From Chiayiivirga flava (GTDB taxonomy: Bacteria; Pseudomonadota; Gammaproteobacteria; Xanthomonadales; Xanthomonadaceae): a stretch of 64,000 nt of DNA. Position numbers and translations under genes: made by a program. Positions 1-9,318 of this stretch are shown here, one piece after another. The first letter of the stretch is position 1. Every line of letters starts with the position of its first letter. The stretch spans positions 372,001 through 436,000 of the forward strand of contig NZ_JACHHP010000002.1 in assembly GCF_014202825.1 (NCBI RefSeq). Direction: 5' to 3'. The notes under the pieces were generated by a model, which was not told the origin of the DNA, made no database searches, and saw only the letters and a program-made list of their open reading frames with translations.

Positions 1-204
1 TGGTTTCGCCACCGCCGTGCCGAGCTCCCCGCCGCCGACTACTTCGTCAACGCCCGGCCCGAGGCACGCAACGTGCCGGCGGCGGACCTGCGCCGCGACC
101 TGGACGCACTCTTCCGCCGTTCGCTCGCGTTGAAGCCCGCGCCCGCGCCGGGCACAATGGCGGACGGTGTCGCGCCGCTCCCGTCGCCGCCCGCCGACGC
201 CTGA
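1..204 (+). CDS. rnpA: Ribonuclease P protein component, C-terminal part (partial)
   Basis: The window opens inside a reading frame that ends with TGA at 202-204. The visible 67 residues begin WFRHRRAELPAADYFVNARP, which resembles the late part of the RNase P protein (after the RNA-binding helix), a subunit that helps the catalytic RNA mature tRNA 5' ends. The family identification rests mainly on context: the gene lies 58 bp upstream of yidC, the usual rnpA-yidC-mnmE order next to the origin. The tail after about residue 45 is rich in Pro and Ala and is longer than in most homologues. The conserved RNA-binding motif lies outside the window, so it cannot be checked. Confidence 0.72.
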   Translation, partial: WFRHRRAELPAADYFVNARPEARNVPAADLRRDLDALFRRSLALKPAPAPGTMADGVAPLPSPPADA

Positions 205-262
205 CACATTCTCCCGCCCCGCGCGTCCCGATGCATTCCACGCGCCGCCGCCTGTTGCCTTC

Positions 263-1945
263 ATGACCCAGACCCGCACCTTTCTCCTGATCGCCTGGCT
301 GATCGTCGCCTTTTTCCTGTGGGACGCGTGGCAGCGCGATTACCTGCAGACGCCGCCGTCGATCGAGGCGCCCGCCGCGCCTGCACCGGCGCTCGACACC
401 GGCGATGGCGCGGTGCCGGCCATTCCCACCGATGCACCGGCCGCGACCCCCGGCGTGTCCGCGGTGCCTGACGCGCTGCCCGAGGCGCCGCCCGCGTCCC
501 GCGTGATCCTGAGCAACGACGTGCTGCGCCTCACCCTCGACGCGCGCGGCGGCACCATCCTCGCGGCCGACCTGCTCGACTACCCGCAGTCCACCGAAGC
601 GGGCAGCCCGCCGGTGCAGCTCATGAGCCAGGATCCGGCGCACTTCTTCGTCGCGCAGAGCGGCTGGGTGGGTCCGCGCGCGGCACCCAACCACCAGACC
701 GCGTTCCAGCCGCAGGGTGGCGACGCGACGCTGGCCGACGGCGCCGACACGGTCGAACAGACCTTCGTCTGGACCGATGCCTCCGGCGTCAGCGTGCAGC
801 GCACCTACCGTCTGGCCCGCCTGAGCTACGTGGTCGAGGTGATCGACGCCGTCCGCAACGCCGGCAGCGACACCTGGCGTGCGAATCCCTACCACCAGCT
901 GCTGCGCGTGCAGCCGCCGTCGAAGGGCGGTGGCTTCACCAATCCCGAGTCGTACAGCTTCGTCGGCGCGGCGTGGTACAGCCCGCAGGACAAGTTCGAG
1001 AAACTCAAGTTCGCCGATTACGACCCCGCGCAACCGCTGAAGAAGGACGTCACCGGCGGCTGGCTGTCGATGCTGCAGCACTACTTCGCCGCCGCATGGA
1101 TTCCGCCGGTCGACCAGCCCACGCAGTTCTCCACGGCCATCGTCGACGGCACGCGTTACCTGGTGCGCGCGCTCGGCCCGACGGTGGAACTCGCGCCCGG
1201 CGCGAATATCGCGCAGACCACGCGCCTGTACGCCGGCCCCAAACTGCCGGACGTGCTCGATGCGACCGCGCCCGGCTTCGGCCTCACGCTCGACTACGGC
1301 ATCTTCACCGTCATCGCGCAGCCGCTGCACTGGCTGCTCGCGCAACTGCACAAGCTCACTGGCAACTGGGGCTGGGCCATCGTGCTGCTGGTGGTGCTGA
1401 TCAAGCTCGCGCTGTTCAAGCTCTCCGAAGCGCAATACAAGAGTTTCGCCAACATGCGCCGCGTGCAGCCGCGCATCGAGGCGCTGAAGGAACGGTACGG
1501 CGACGATCGCCAGAAATTCCAGATGGCGATGATGGAGCTGTACAAGAAGGAGAAGATCAACCCGATGGGCGGCTGCCTGCCGATGCTGCCGCAGATCCCG
1601 ATCTTCATGGGCCTGTACTGGGTGCTGCTGGAAAGCGTGGAACTGCGCCAGGCGCCGTGGTTCGGCTGGATCCAGAACCTCACCGCGCCCGATCCGTACT
1701 TCATCCTGCCGATCCTCAACATGGCGACGATGTACCTCACGCAGAAACTGTCGCCCACCGTCGGCATGGATCCGATGCAGAAGAAGATGATGACGATCAT
1801 GCCGCTCGTGATGAGCGCGATGTTCGTCTTCTTCCCCGCGGGTCTCGTGCTGTACTGGACCACGAACGGCGCGCTCGGCCTGCTGCAGCAGTGGATCATC
1901 ATCCGCCGCAACGCGCCCGTCGCGTCGACGCCCGCGAAGGCGTGA
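263..1945 (+). CDS. yidC: Membrane protein insertase YidC
   Basis: A 560-residue inner-membrane insertase that integrates and folds membrane proteins, alone or with SecYEG. The chosen ATG at 263 gives the expected N-terminal signal anchor (residues about 5-22, TFLLIAWLIVAFFLWDAW). A Pro/Ala-rich linker and a large periplasmic beta domain (about 80-340) follow, then the conserved membrane core from about 360 with the motif INPMGGCLPMLPQIPIFMGLYW near 435-455. Length and order fit the gram-negative YidC type. In the core, Lys (VLIKLALF, about residue 380) seems to occupy the place of the groove Arg of E. coli, so the charge is kept. It lies between rnpA and mnmE and is probably co-transcribed with mnmE, 22 bp downstream. 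Confidence 0.96.
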   Translation: MTQTRTFLLIAWLIVAFFLWDAWQRDYLQTPPSIEAPAAPAPALDTGDGAVPAIPTDAPAATPGVSAVPDALPEAPPASRVILSNDVLRLTLDARGGTILAADLLDYPQSTEAGSPPVQLMSQDPAHFFVAQSGWVGPRAAPNHQTAFQPQGGDATLADGADTVEQTFVWTDASGVSVQRTYRLARLSYVVEVIDAVRNAGSDTWRANPYHQLLRVQPPSKGGGFTNPESYSFVGAAWYSPQDKFEKLKFADYDPAQPLKKDVTGGWLSMLQHYFAAAWIPPVDQPTQFSTAIVDGTRYLVRALGPTVELAPGANIAQTTRLYAGPKLPDVLDATAPGFGLTLDYGIFTVIAQPLHWLLAQLHKLTGNWGWAIVLLVVLIKLALFKLSEAQYKSFANMRRVQPRIEALKERYGDDRQKFQMAMMELYKKEKINPMGGCLPMLPQIPIFMGLYWVLLESVELRQAPWFGWIQNLTAPDPYFILPILNMATMYLTQKLSPTVGMDPMQKKMMTIMPLVMSAMFVFFPAGLVLYWTTNGALGLLQQWIIIRRNAPVASTPAKA

Positions 1946-1967
1946 CGGTGCGTCGCGCCGCGTCTGC

Positions 1968-3308
1968 ATGAGCGCGCGCGACACCATCGCGGCGATCGCG
2001 ACGCCGCCCGGTGCCGGCGGCATCGGCGTGGTGCGTGTCTCCGGCGATCGCGCCGCAGACATCGCACGCACCCTGCTCGGCCGCACGCCGCGCGTGCGGC
2101 ACGCGCACTTCGCCACCTTCTCCGACGCCGACGGGCCCATCGACCACGGCCTGCTCCTGTTCTTCGCCGCGCCTGCGTCGTACACCGGCGAAGACGTGCT
2201 CGAACTTCATCTGCACGGCAGCATGCCGGTGCTGCAGCGCCTGCTGCGGCATCTGCACGTCCTCGGCGCGCGACCGGCGCGTGCGGGCGAATTCACCGAA
2301 CGTGCCTTCCTCAACGACAAGCTCGACCTCGCGCAGGCCGAAGCCGTGGCCGACCTCATCGCCGCCGGCTCCGACGCTGCGGCGCGGGCCGCGCAGCGCA
2401 GCCTCGACGGCGAGTTCTCGCGCCGCGTGCATGCGCTGACCGAAGCCGTGATCCGCACGCGCGTGTGGATCGAGGCCGCGATCGATTTCCCGGACGAGGA
2501 AATCGACTTCCTTGCGGCGCCGTCGCTGCGTGCCGACCTCGATGCGCTGGTCGCGTCGTCCGACGCACTGCTCGCCGCGGCCCGTCGCGGGCAGCGCCTG
2601 CGCGACGGCCTGCACGTCGTCATCCTCGGCCGCCCGAACGCCGGCAAGTCGAGCCTGCTCAACGCGCTGGCGCAGAGCGACCGCGCCATCGTCACCGACA
2701 TCGCCGGCACCACGCGCGACCTGCTGCGCGAGACGGTCGACCTCGACGGCATCGCGCTCACGCTGGTCGACACGGCCGGCCTGCGCGACGAAGGCGATGC
2801 GATCGAACGCGAAGGCATGCGCCGCGCGCGGGCGGAGCTCGAGCGCGCGGATCTCGCGCTGCTGGTGACCGACGACGTGCATGTCGATGCCGATCTCGCG
2901 CTGCTCGACGCGGCGCCCGTGACGGCGATGAGGCTGATCGTGCACAACAAGATCGATGTGCACGGCGGTGAGCCGCGTGTCGAGTCGCGCGGCGCCGCGA
3001 CACATCTGTGGCTGTCCGCAGCCACCGGCGCCGGCCTCGACGCGCTGCGTGTCGCGTTGCGCACCGCAGCGGGCCTCGAAGCGAACAACGCAGGCACGTT
3101 CAGTGCGCGCGCGCGGCATGTGCTCGCGCTGGAACAGGCGCATCTGCACCTGAATTTGGCCATCGCGGCGCTCACCGATCAGTCCGCGGGTGAACTCGCG
3201 GCGGAAGAGCTGCGTGTCGTGCAGCAGCACCTCGGCGACATCACCGGCGTGGTCAGCAGCGACGATCTGCTGGGCCGCATCTTTGCGGACTTCTGTATCG
3301 GGAAGTGA
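1968..3308 (+). CDS. mnmE: tRNA uridine-5-carboxymethylaminomethyl(34) synthesis GTPase MnmE
   Basis: A 446-residue GTPase that, with MnmG, modifies wobble uridine 34 of certain tRNAs. The N-terminal tetrahydrofolate-binding domain starts right after ATG 1968 (DTIAAIATPPGAGGIGVVRV). The inserted Ras-like G domain shows the P-loop GRPNAGKSS at about residue 220, GTTRD near 247, DTAGLRD near 267 and NKID near 327. The protein ends in the invariant C-terminal CIGK, whose Cys is needed for modification. No later start is likely because the N-terminal strand begins immediately. It follows yidC at 22 bp, the common arrangement. Confidence 0.97.
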   Translation: MSARDTIAAIATPPGAGGIGVVRVSGDRAADIARTLLGRTPRVRHAHFATFSDADGPIDHGLLLFFAAPASYTGEDVLELHLHGSMPVLQRLLRHLHVLGARPARAGEFTERAFLNDKLDLAQAEAVADLIAAGSDAAARAAQRSLDGEFSRRVHALTEAVIRTRVWIEAAIDFPDEEIDFLAAPSLRADLDALVASSDALLAAARRGQRLRDGLHVVILGRPNAGKSSLLNALAQSDRAIVTDIAGTTRDLLRETVDLDGIALTLVDTAGLRDEGDAIEREGMRRARAELERADLALLVTDDVHVDADLALLDAAPVTAMRLIVHNKIDVHGGEPRVESRGAATHLWLSAATGAGLDALRVALRTAAGLEANNAGTFSARARHVLALEQAHLHLNLAIAALTDQSAGELAAEELRVVQQHLGDITGVVSSDDLLGRIFADFCIGK

Positions 3309-3404
3309 CGCACCGATGAGGTGTAGCGAGAGCACAAACCGCTTGTCTCCACAACCCACATCGCGACAACCAAGCCCATGCAACGCGCTCCCACGTCTCC
3401 CTCC

Positions 3405-3519
3405 CATCGTCATTCCCGCGAATGCGGGAATCCAGTGACTCTTCTTTGTTTTCACCGTCTCGGAAACGAGCAAAACCAAGCAAAGTCACTGGATTCCCGC
3501 ATTCGCGGGAATGACGATG
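3405..3519. repeat. Large REP-like inverted repeat with 36-bp arms
   Basis: The arms at 3405-3440 and 3484-3519 are exact reverse complements and are separated by 43 bases. Each arm itself contains a 20-bp palindrome of the form ATTCCC-N8-GGGAAT, the layout of dRS3/REP elements that are scattered in many proteobacterial genomes. The element lies in the 353-bp space between mnmE (+) and an acyl-CoA dehydrogenase gene (-) that converge on it, so it could also act as a strong RNA hairpin for both genes. No coding sequence was recognised in the rest of this gap. Confidence 0.85.
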
Positions 3520-3661
3520 CGGGGTGTCAGCGCGCGTGATGACGACGGCCTTCGCTGCTGCGTCATGAGCGCAGCGGGAATCGCGCATCGAACCTGAAGT
3601 CGTGAGTCGCGACGTGTCGGCGCCGAGCGCCAGCAAGCGATGCAGCCACATCGGGCAACCG

Positions 3662-4906
3662 CTACCCGTGCTGCCCCCGCCCCTCGCGCACCGCATGCCG
3701 CGCCAGCTCCAGCTTCGCGATCGCCACCCGATGCACCTCGTCCGGCCCGTCCGCGAGCCGCAGCGACCGCGCCGACACATACGCCTGCGCCAGCGGCGTG
3801 TCCTGGCTCACGCCTGCGCCGCCGTGCGCCTGGATCGCCCAGTCGATGATGCGTTCGGCCATCGACGGCGCCACCACCTTGATCATCGCGATCTCGCCGC
3901 GCGCCGCCTTGTTGCCGGCGGTGTCCATCATCCACGCCGCCTTCAGTGTCAGCAGCCGGGCCTGTTCGATCGCGCAGCGTGCCTCCGCGATGCGTTCGTG
4001 CCACACCGAGTACGACGCGATCGGTTTGCCGAACGCCACGCGCGCCTGGACGCGCCTGCACAGCAGCTCCAGTGCACGTTCCGCCAGCCCGATCAGGCGC
4101 ATGCAGTGATGGATGCGGCCCGGTCCGAGCCGTCCCTGCGCGATCTCGAAGCCGCGGCCTTCGCCGAGGATCACGTTCTCCACCGGCACGCGCACGTCGC
4201 GCAGTTCGATGTCCATGTGGCCGTGCGGCGCATCGTCGTAGCCGAACACCGTCACCGGCCGCAGGATGCGCAACCCCGGCGTGTCCATCGGCACCAGCAC
4301 CATCGACTGCTGCTGGTGCGCTGCTGCGTCCGCATCGGTCTTGCCCATCACGATCGCCACCGCGCAGCGCGGATCGCCGGCACCCGACGAGAACCACTTG
4401 CGCCCGTCGATGATGTAGCTGTCGCCGTCGCGCCGGATCGAACACGCGATGTTGGTGGCATCCGACGATGCGACATCCGGCTCGGTCATCAGGAAGGCGG
4501 ACCGGATCTCGCCCGCCAGCAGCGGGTCGAGCCAGCGCGCCTGCTGCGCGGGTGTGCCGTAGCGTTCCAGCACTTCCATGTTGCCGGTGTCCGGCGCCGA
4601 GCAGTTGAACACCTCCGGCGCCCACGGCACGCGGCCCATGATCTCGCACAGCGGCGCGTACTCGAGGTTCGTCAGCCCGGTCGGCACACGCGCGGACTGC
4701 GGCAGGAACAGGTTCCACAGCCCGTGCTCGCGCGCTTTGGCCTTCAGCGATTCGAGCAGTGCCGACGGCGTCCATGCACGGCCGGCGTCGCGGTGTGCGA
4801 GCGCTTCGGCGGCGTGTGCGTCCTCGTTCGCTGCGATGTGTTCGTCGAAGAAGGCCTGCAGCTGCTGCCGCAGTGCCTCGACCTTCGGGGAATGGGAGAA
4901 GTCCAT
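3662..4906 (-). CDS. Acyl-CoA dehydrogenase (ACAD10/11-like)
   Basis: A 414-residue flavoprotein expected to oxidise an acyl-CoA to the 2-enoyl-CoA. It has the three-part fold: N-terminal helices (1-130), a middle beta domain with [13 protein letters not shown] (about 150-165) and [12 protein letters not shown] (about 185-197), and a C-terminal helical domain. The motif [10 protein letters not shown] near residue 390 carries the Glu that serves as catalytic base in the ACAD10/11 group. A start ATG at 4906 gives the usual MDFSHSPKV-type N-terminus. It is divergent from a second, longer acyl-CoA dehydrogenase (95 bp apart), suggesting a shared promoter region for fatty-acid use. Substrate chain length cannot be read from the sequence. 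Confidence 0.93.
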   Translation of the reverse strand: MDFSHSPKVEALRQQLQAFFDEHIAANEDAHAAEALAHRDAGRAWTPSALLESLKAKAREHGLWNLFLPQSARVPTGLTNLEYAPLCEIMGRVPWAPEVFNCSAPDTGNMEVLERYGTPAQQARWLDPLLAGEIRSAFLMTEPDVASSDATNIACSIRRDGDSYIIDGRKWFSSGAGDPRCAVAIVMGKTDADAAAHQQQSMVLVPMDTPGLRILRPVTVFGYDDAPHGHMDIELRDVRVPVENVILGEGRGFEIAQGRLGPGRIHHCMRLIGLAERALELLCRRVQARVAFGKPIASYSVWHERIAEARCAIEQARLLTLKAAWMMDTAGNKAARGEIAMIKVVAPSMAERIIDWAIQAHGGAGVSQDTPLAQAYVSARSLRLADGPDEVHRVAIAKLELARHAVREGRGQHG

Positions 4907-5001
4907 GCGGATCGATCGCCGTCGTCGGGAAGCGTTCCGTATTATGTGCGCGGTGGCGGCCCGCGCGTCTGCCTTCTCGTCGAATCCTCCGAGCGTTCCG
5001 C

Positions 5002-6828
5002 ATGAGCGAATCCCTGCTGCTGTCGCGCCGCGACCTTGCGTTCCAGCTCTACGACTGGCTCGACGCCCAATCCCTCGTGCGCGCGCCGCGTTACGCCGAG
5101 CATTCGCGCGAGACCTTCGACGCGGTCATCGATGCCTGCGAGCGCATGGCCACCGACCTGTTCGCGCCGCACTACCAGGCCGCCGACCGCGACGAACCGC
5201 GCTTCGACGGCACGCAGGTGCACGTGCATCCCGCCATCGCGCCGGCATTGCGTGCGTTCGCCCAGAGCGGTCTCGCCGCCGCCTCGCAGGACACCGGGCG
5301 CGGCGGCATGCAGCTGCCGACGCTGATCGAGAAGGCGGCGATGACGTACTTCTACGCCGCCAACGTCTCGACCATCGCCTACGCGCTGCTGACGATGGCG
5401 AACGCGCGCCTGCTGCTCGCGCACGGCACGCCGGCGCAGATCGAGGCGTTCGCGCAGCCGCAACTCGACGGCCGCTGGTTCGGCACGATGTGCCTGTCGG
5501 AACCGCAGGCCGGGTCGTCGTTGTCCGACATCGCCACGCGTGCCGAATTCGACGCCGACACCGCGCTCGGCGCGCAATACCGCCTCCACGGACGCAAGAT
5601 GTGGATTTCCGGCGGCGACCACGATCTCGCCGGCAACATCGTGCACCTGGTGCTCGCGAAGATCCCCGATGCCGACGGCCGCCTCGTGCCCGGCACGAAA
5701 GGCATCTCGCTGTTCGCCGTGCCGAAGTTCCTGCCGGACGCGGACGGCGCGCCAGGCATGCGCAACGATGTCGTCGTCGCCGGCATCAACCACAAGATGG
5801 GCTACCGCGGCACGGTCAACTGCCTGCTGAACTTCGGCGAAGGCGTGCACCGGCCCCACGGCCGCGCGGGTGCGATCGGCTATCTCGTCGGCGCACCGGG
5901 CGTGGGCCTTGCCTGCATGTTCCACATGATGAACGAGGCGCGCATCGGCGTCGGCCTCGGTGCGGTGGCACTCGGCTACACCGGCTATCTGCACGCGCTC
6001 GATTACGCGCGCCATCGCCCGCAGGGTCGACCGGTCGGCGCCGCCGGCAAGGACGCCGCGCAGCCGCAGGTGCCGCTGATCGACCACGCCGACGTGCGCC
6101 GCATGCTGCTCGCGCAGAAGGCGTACGTGGAAGGCGGTCTCGGCCTCAATCTCTACTGCGCGAAACTCGTCGACGAAGCGCGTGTCGCGGACGATGCCGA
6201 CACGCGCCGCACCGCCACGCAGCTGCTCGACATCCTCACCCCGATCGCGAAAAGCTGGCCCTCGCAGTGGTGCCTGGCGGCCAACGATCTCGCGATCCAG
6301 GTGCACGGCGGCTACGGCTACACGCGCGACTACAAGGTGGAACAGTTCTGGCGCGACAACCGCCTCAACGCGATCCACGAAGGCACGCACGGCATCCAGG
6401 CGCTCGACCTGCTCGGCCGCAAGGTGACGATGGAGGGCGGCGCGGCGTTTGCCGCGCTGTCGTCGCGGATCGATGCGGCGGTGTCGCGTGCCCGATCGCA
6501 TGCGGCGCTGGCCGACCATGCCGGCGCCCTGGGCGCGCGTCTGGCGCGGTTGCAGGACCTCACGCGCCGGCTGTGGGCTGCCGGCGATACCGCGCGCACG
6601 CTTGCCGACGCCAGCGTCTACCTCGAAGCCTTCGGACACGTGGTGGTGGCGTGGATCTGGCTGGAGCAGGCCACCGTGGCACAGGGCCGGCGCGGCGAGC
6701 TGTTCGACGGCAAACGCGCGGCGGCGGACTTCTTCTTCACCCGCGAGCTGCCGCGGGTGGACGCGATGTTCGATCTGCTGTCCGCGTTCGAATCGTCGCC
6801 GCTGCGGATGCGCGACGCCTGGTTCTGA
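5002..6828 (+). CDS. Acyl-CoA dehydrogenase, long C-terminal type (AcdA3/DmdC-like)
   Basis: A 608-residue acyl-CoA dehydrogenase of the long class. It has an N-terminal extension, the middle domain with [14 protein letters not shown] (about 165) and [13 protein letters not shown] (about 195), and an [10 protein letters not shown] motif near 435. The motif [16 protein letters not shown] near 460 contains the Glu expected to act as the base. The last about 130 residues match the extra helical C-terminal domain of this class. The ATG at 5002 directly precedes the normal N-terminus ([12 protein letters not shown]), and the upstream in-frame codons look non-coding. The known members act on unusual or short acyl-CoAs; the substrate here is unknown. 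It is divergent from the ACAD10/11-like gene. Confidence 0.92.
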   Translation: MSESLLLSRRDLAFQLYDWLDAQSLVRAPRYAEHSRETFDAVIDACERMATDLFAPHYQAADRDEPRFDGTQVHVHPAIAPALRAFAQSGLAAASQDTGRGGMQLPTLIEKAAMTYFYAANVSTIAYALLTMANARLLLAHGTPAQIEAFAQPQLDGRWFGTMCLSEPQAGSSLSDIATRAEFDADTALGAQYRLHGRKMWISGGDHDLAGNIVHLVLAKIPDADGRLVPGTKGISLFAVPKFLPDADGAPGMRNDVVVAGINHKMGYRGTVNCLLNFGEGVHRPHGRAGAIGYLVGAPGVGLACMFHMMNEARIGVGLGAVALGYTGYLHALDYARHRPQGRPVGAAGKDAAQPQVPLIDHADVRRMLLAQKAYVEGGLGLNLYCAKLVDEARVADDADTRRTATQLLDILTPIAKSWPSQWCLAANDLAIQVHGGYGYTRDYKVEQFWRDNRLNAIHEGTHGIQALDLLGRKVTMEGGAAFAALSSRIDAAVSRARSHAALADHAGALGARLARLQDLTRRLWAAGDTARTLADASVYLEAFGHVVVAWIWLEQATVAQGRRGELFDGKRAAADFFFTRELPRVDAMFDLLSAFESSPLRMRDAWF

Positions 6829-7168
6829 CGCCGGGCACGTGCGGCGGACGCAGCGGAGCGTCGCGCCGGACACGCAGCTGCGAAACGTTGGAATCGTTTA
6901 CAGATGTGCCGCGACGAAAGTGCAGTTCGTGCCTGCGTCGGCCGACTGCAAAACAGTATTGAAAGTCAATGACTTGTGATGAAATCGCACGAAAGGTCAC
7001 GGGTCCGGCCGAGGCCCGGCGGGCGCGCCGGGCGGCAGATCCGGGCATTTGGCGCTTCGCAGCAGGCCGGAATTGCCTTACTGTGCAGTGCAGCGTGCGC
7101 GGATTCGTCGCCTGGGGGTCACGGGTCGGGGCTAAAACGCGGGGGTTGACGGACGCAGGGGAACGACA
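6829..7168. other. 340-bp gene-free stretch before the tonB-like pair
   Basis: No open frame with protein-like content and no RNA gene was recognised. The stretch 6885-6990 is less GC-rich than its surroundings and holds the short inverted repeat AAGTC-AAT-GACTT at 6963-6975, which could be part of a promoter or operator for the downstream tonB-like gene. No convincing -35/-10 pair stands out. Confidence 0.4.
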
Positions 7169-8170
7169 ATGAATCGAACGACTTCGTCGCCGCGGCAGCG
7201 TGGCCGCGGTGTGGTGGCGACCATCGTGCTGGCGCTCGTGCTGGGTGCGGTGCTGGTGGGGATTCTGTACTGGTGGTCGACGCGGCCGGCTGCGGTCGAC
7301 GCGCCCGGCACGCCGGACGCAACGGCCACGCCGGCGACGCCAGCGCCCGAACCGGTCGTGGTGCCGGAAGGCGATCCGGCCGAACTCGCCGAACTTGCGA
7401 TGCAGGAAAAGCGCATGTTCGTGCCGCCGGGCAACAACGCCTTCGAGCTCTACCTCAAGGTGCGCGACGAGGACGCGGACAACGTCCAGGCCCGCAACGC
7501 GCTGGGCGAACTGTTCCCGTACGCGGTGCTGTACGTGGAGCAGCGCATCGCGGCCGGCGATGCCGCCGACGGCGAGCGCGTGCTGGCCCTGATGCAGCGA
7601 GCCGATGCCGCGGCGCCGGCGCTGCCGCGCCTGGAGTCGCAGCTGGCCGACGTGCGCCGGCGCGAGTCCGAACAGCAGGCCGAGGCCGAACGCCGGGCCG
7701 CCGCCGCCGCCGCCGCGGCGCAGCCTGCCGCGCCCGCTGCCGAACCACCGCCGCCCGCTGCCTCGGCGCCCGCACCCGCGCCGGCGACGAGCACGACCGC
7801 TCCGGTGTCCAGCCCGCCGCCTGCGGCCGAGCAGCCCAGCGCGCCGGCCGCCGCCACGCCGCCGCCCGCGGCCACCCCGGCGCCGAGCACGCCGCCGGCC
7901 GCCACGCCGTCGGCACGGCGCGTGCCGGTGGTGGTCAGCAGCGCGCAGCCGCGTTATCCGATGATGGCCAAGCGCCGCGGCATCACCGGGCGCGTCGAGC
8001 TGCAGTTCACCGTGCTGGCGGACGGCTCGGTGGCCGACATCGAGGTGGTGTCGAGCGAGCCGAACGGCACCTTCGACCGCGACGCCATCGCCGCCATGCA
8101 GCGCTGGCGGTTCGAGCCGGGCGAGGGCGACATCAAGGCGCGCCGCGTCTTCGAGTTCAAGCTGGACTGA
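7169..8170 (+). CDS. TonB-family energy transducer-like protein, copy 1
   Basis: A 333-residue inner-membrane anchored protein. One N-terminal membrane segment (about 15-35, VVATIVLALVLGAVLVGILYWW) is followed by a short linker. A conserved module of about 100 residues follows (FELYLKVRDEDADN, ARNALGELFPYAVLYVEQR), then a charged stretch, a 90-residue Pro/Ala/Thr linker and a C-terminal TonB domain (about 255-333; QPRYPMMAKRRGITGRVELQ, RDAIAAMQRWRFEPG). TonB domains pass proton-motive energy to outer-membrane receptors. The extra module looks TPR-like and is not part of classical TonB. The next gene is a paralogue with the same layout, so this is a tandem duplication. No exbB/exbD is nearby, so a non-transport role is possible. 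Confidence 0.85.
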   Translation: MNRTTSSPRQRGRGVVATIVLALVLGAVLVGILYWWSTRPAAVDAPGTPDATATPATPAPEPVVVPEGDPAELAELAMQEKRMFVPPGNNAFELYLKVRDEDADNVQARNALGELFPYAVLYVEQRIAAGDAADGERVLALMQRADAAAPALPRLESQLADVRRRESEQQAEAERRAAAAAAAAQPAAPAAEPPPPAASAPAPAPATSTTAPVSSPPPAAEQPSAPAAATPPPAATPAPSTPPAATPSARRVPVVVSSAQPRYPMMAKRRGITGRVELQFTVLADGSVADIEVVSSEPNGTFDRDAIAAMQRWRFEPGEGDIKARRVFEFKLD

Positions 8171-8178
8171 TCCGGTTT

Positions 8179-8203
8179 GCCGTCCGCCGCTCCGGCGGAC
8201 GGC
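8179..8203 (+). terminator. Hairpin after tonB-like copy 1
   Basis: A perfect 10-bp stem (8179-8188 with 8194-8203) with a 5-base loop starts 8 bp after the stop codon. There is no T-run after it, so it is a weak intrinsic terminator at best, and may instead stabilise the mRNA 3' end. Confidence 0.4.
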
Positions 8204-8333
8204 GCGGAATCGTCGCACCCTGCGCGCGCCCCGCATCGCGGGTTCACGCATTCGTCATCGCTGCAGCGCAGCATGTGGCGACGCGGATAGCCGGGAACAC
8301 ACCCGCGCTGCCGTCGGCCACAGGGGATCGACG

Positions 8334-9284
8334 ATGCACCAGCGGACTTCGCGCGCGCACCAGCGCGGTCGCGGCGTGATGGCGACCATTGTTCTTGCGT
8401 TTGTGCTCGGCGGCGGACTGATCGCCGTCCTGTACGCGTGGTCGCAGCGCGGGGTCGCCGACGCCGCACCGGCGGCGGTGCCGGCACCGCCCGTGCCGGC
8501 GGCCGCGCCGCCCGCGTCCATCGACGAGCGCGCCGCGCGCGCCGAGCGTGCGATGCGCGACACGCGCCTGTTCGCGCCGCCCGGCGACAATGCCTTCGAA
8601 CTTTATCTGCGGGTGCTGGACGCCGATCCGGCCAACGCGACCGCGCGCAACGCGCTCGGCGACCTGTTTCCGTACGCGCTGATCTACATCGAGGAACGCC
8701 TGGCTGCCGGCGACGCGTCCGATGCCGCACGCATGCTCGCCCTGATGCAGCGCGCCGATGCGGACGCGCCGGCCCTGCCGCGCCTGTCGACGGCGCTGGC
8801 GGAACTGCGCGCTGCACAGGCGCCTTTGCCGCCCGGCGAACGTGGCGCAATCCCGACGCCGGCGGCGCGGCCCGAGGCGCCCGAGCCGGCGCCGGCCATC
8901 GTTACCGCACCGGCCGACGCCACGCCGGGCTCGCCCCCGGCGCCGGCCACAGTCGCAGTACAGCCGCCCGCGCCCGCACCGCAGCCCGACCCGGCAGCGC
9001 CTGCCGTTGCCCCGACCGCGCTCGTCGCCGCGACTGCGCCGCAGGTGCTGTCGCGCGCGCAGGCGCGGTATCCGGTGATCGCGATGCGGCGCAGGATCGA
9101 AGGCCAGGTCGAGCTCGAGTTCACCGTGCTGAAGGACGGCAGCGTCGACGACGTGCGCGTGCTGGCCAGCGACCCTGCCGGCGTGTTCGACCGGGAAGCC
9201 GTGGCCGCGATGCAGCGCTGGCGGTTCGCGCCGCAGCGCGCGCAACAACGCGCGCGCCGCGTGTTCGATTTCCGCCTGGACTGA
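8334..9284 (+). CDS. TonB-family energy transducer-like protein, copy 2
   Basis: A 316-residue paralogue of the gene just upstream. The same order is visible: membrane segment (about 14-32), TPR-like module (NAFELYLRVLDADPANATAR, ALGDLFPYALIYIEER), Pro/Ala linker, and C-terminal TonB domain (about 240-316; ARYPVIAMRRRIEGQVELEF, VFDREAVAAMQRWRFAPQ). The N-terminal segment, module and TonB domain are conserved between the copies, while the linkers differ in length and sequence, as expected for diverged tandem duplicates. The ATG at 8334 lies just behind a GGGGA-type ribosome binding site. The partner receptor and any ExbBD partners are not in the window. Confidence 0.85.
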   Translation: MHQRTSRAHQRGRGVMATIVLAFVLGGGLIAVLYAWSQRGVADAAPAAVPAPPVPAAAPPASIDERAARAERAMRDTRLFAPPGDNAFELYLRVLDADPANATARNALGDLFPYALIYIEERLAAGDASDAARMLALMQRADADAPALPRLSTALAELRAAQAPLPPGERGAIPTPAARPEAPEPAPAIVTAPADATPGSPPAPATVAVQPPAPAPQPDPAAPAVAPTALVAATAPQVLSRAQARYPVIAMRRRIEGQVELEFTVLKDGSVDDVRVLASDPAGVFDREAVAAMQRWRFAPQRAQQRARRVFDFRLD

Positions 9285-9286
9285 AG

Positions 9287-9308
9287 CCGCGGGCGTTGCC
9301 GCCCGCGG
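9287..9308. terminator. GC-rich hairpin between converging genes
   Basis: A perfect 9-bp stem (9287-9295 with 9300-9308) with a TTGC loop lies between the stop of tonB-like copy 2 (+) and the stop of the ABC permease (-). It has no T-run on either side, so termination is only suggested by position. Confidence 0.4.
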
Positions 9309-9318
9309 TGCGCGGCGC

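Noticed and set aside
47-2185. A 712-residue minus-strand frame opposite yidC and mnmE.
   Set aside because: Antisense shadow of two highly conserved genes; the text is Arg/His-rich without any domain.
6880-7000. Possible tRNA or small RNA in the lower-GC stretch before the tonB-like pair.
   Set aside because: No cloverleaf or CCA-type end could be formed by eye, and no terminator follows.
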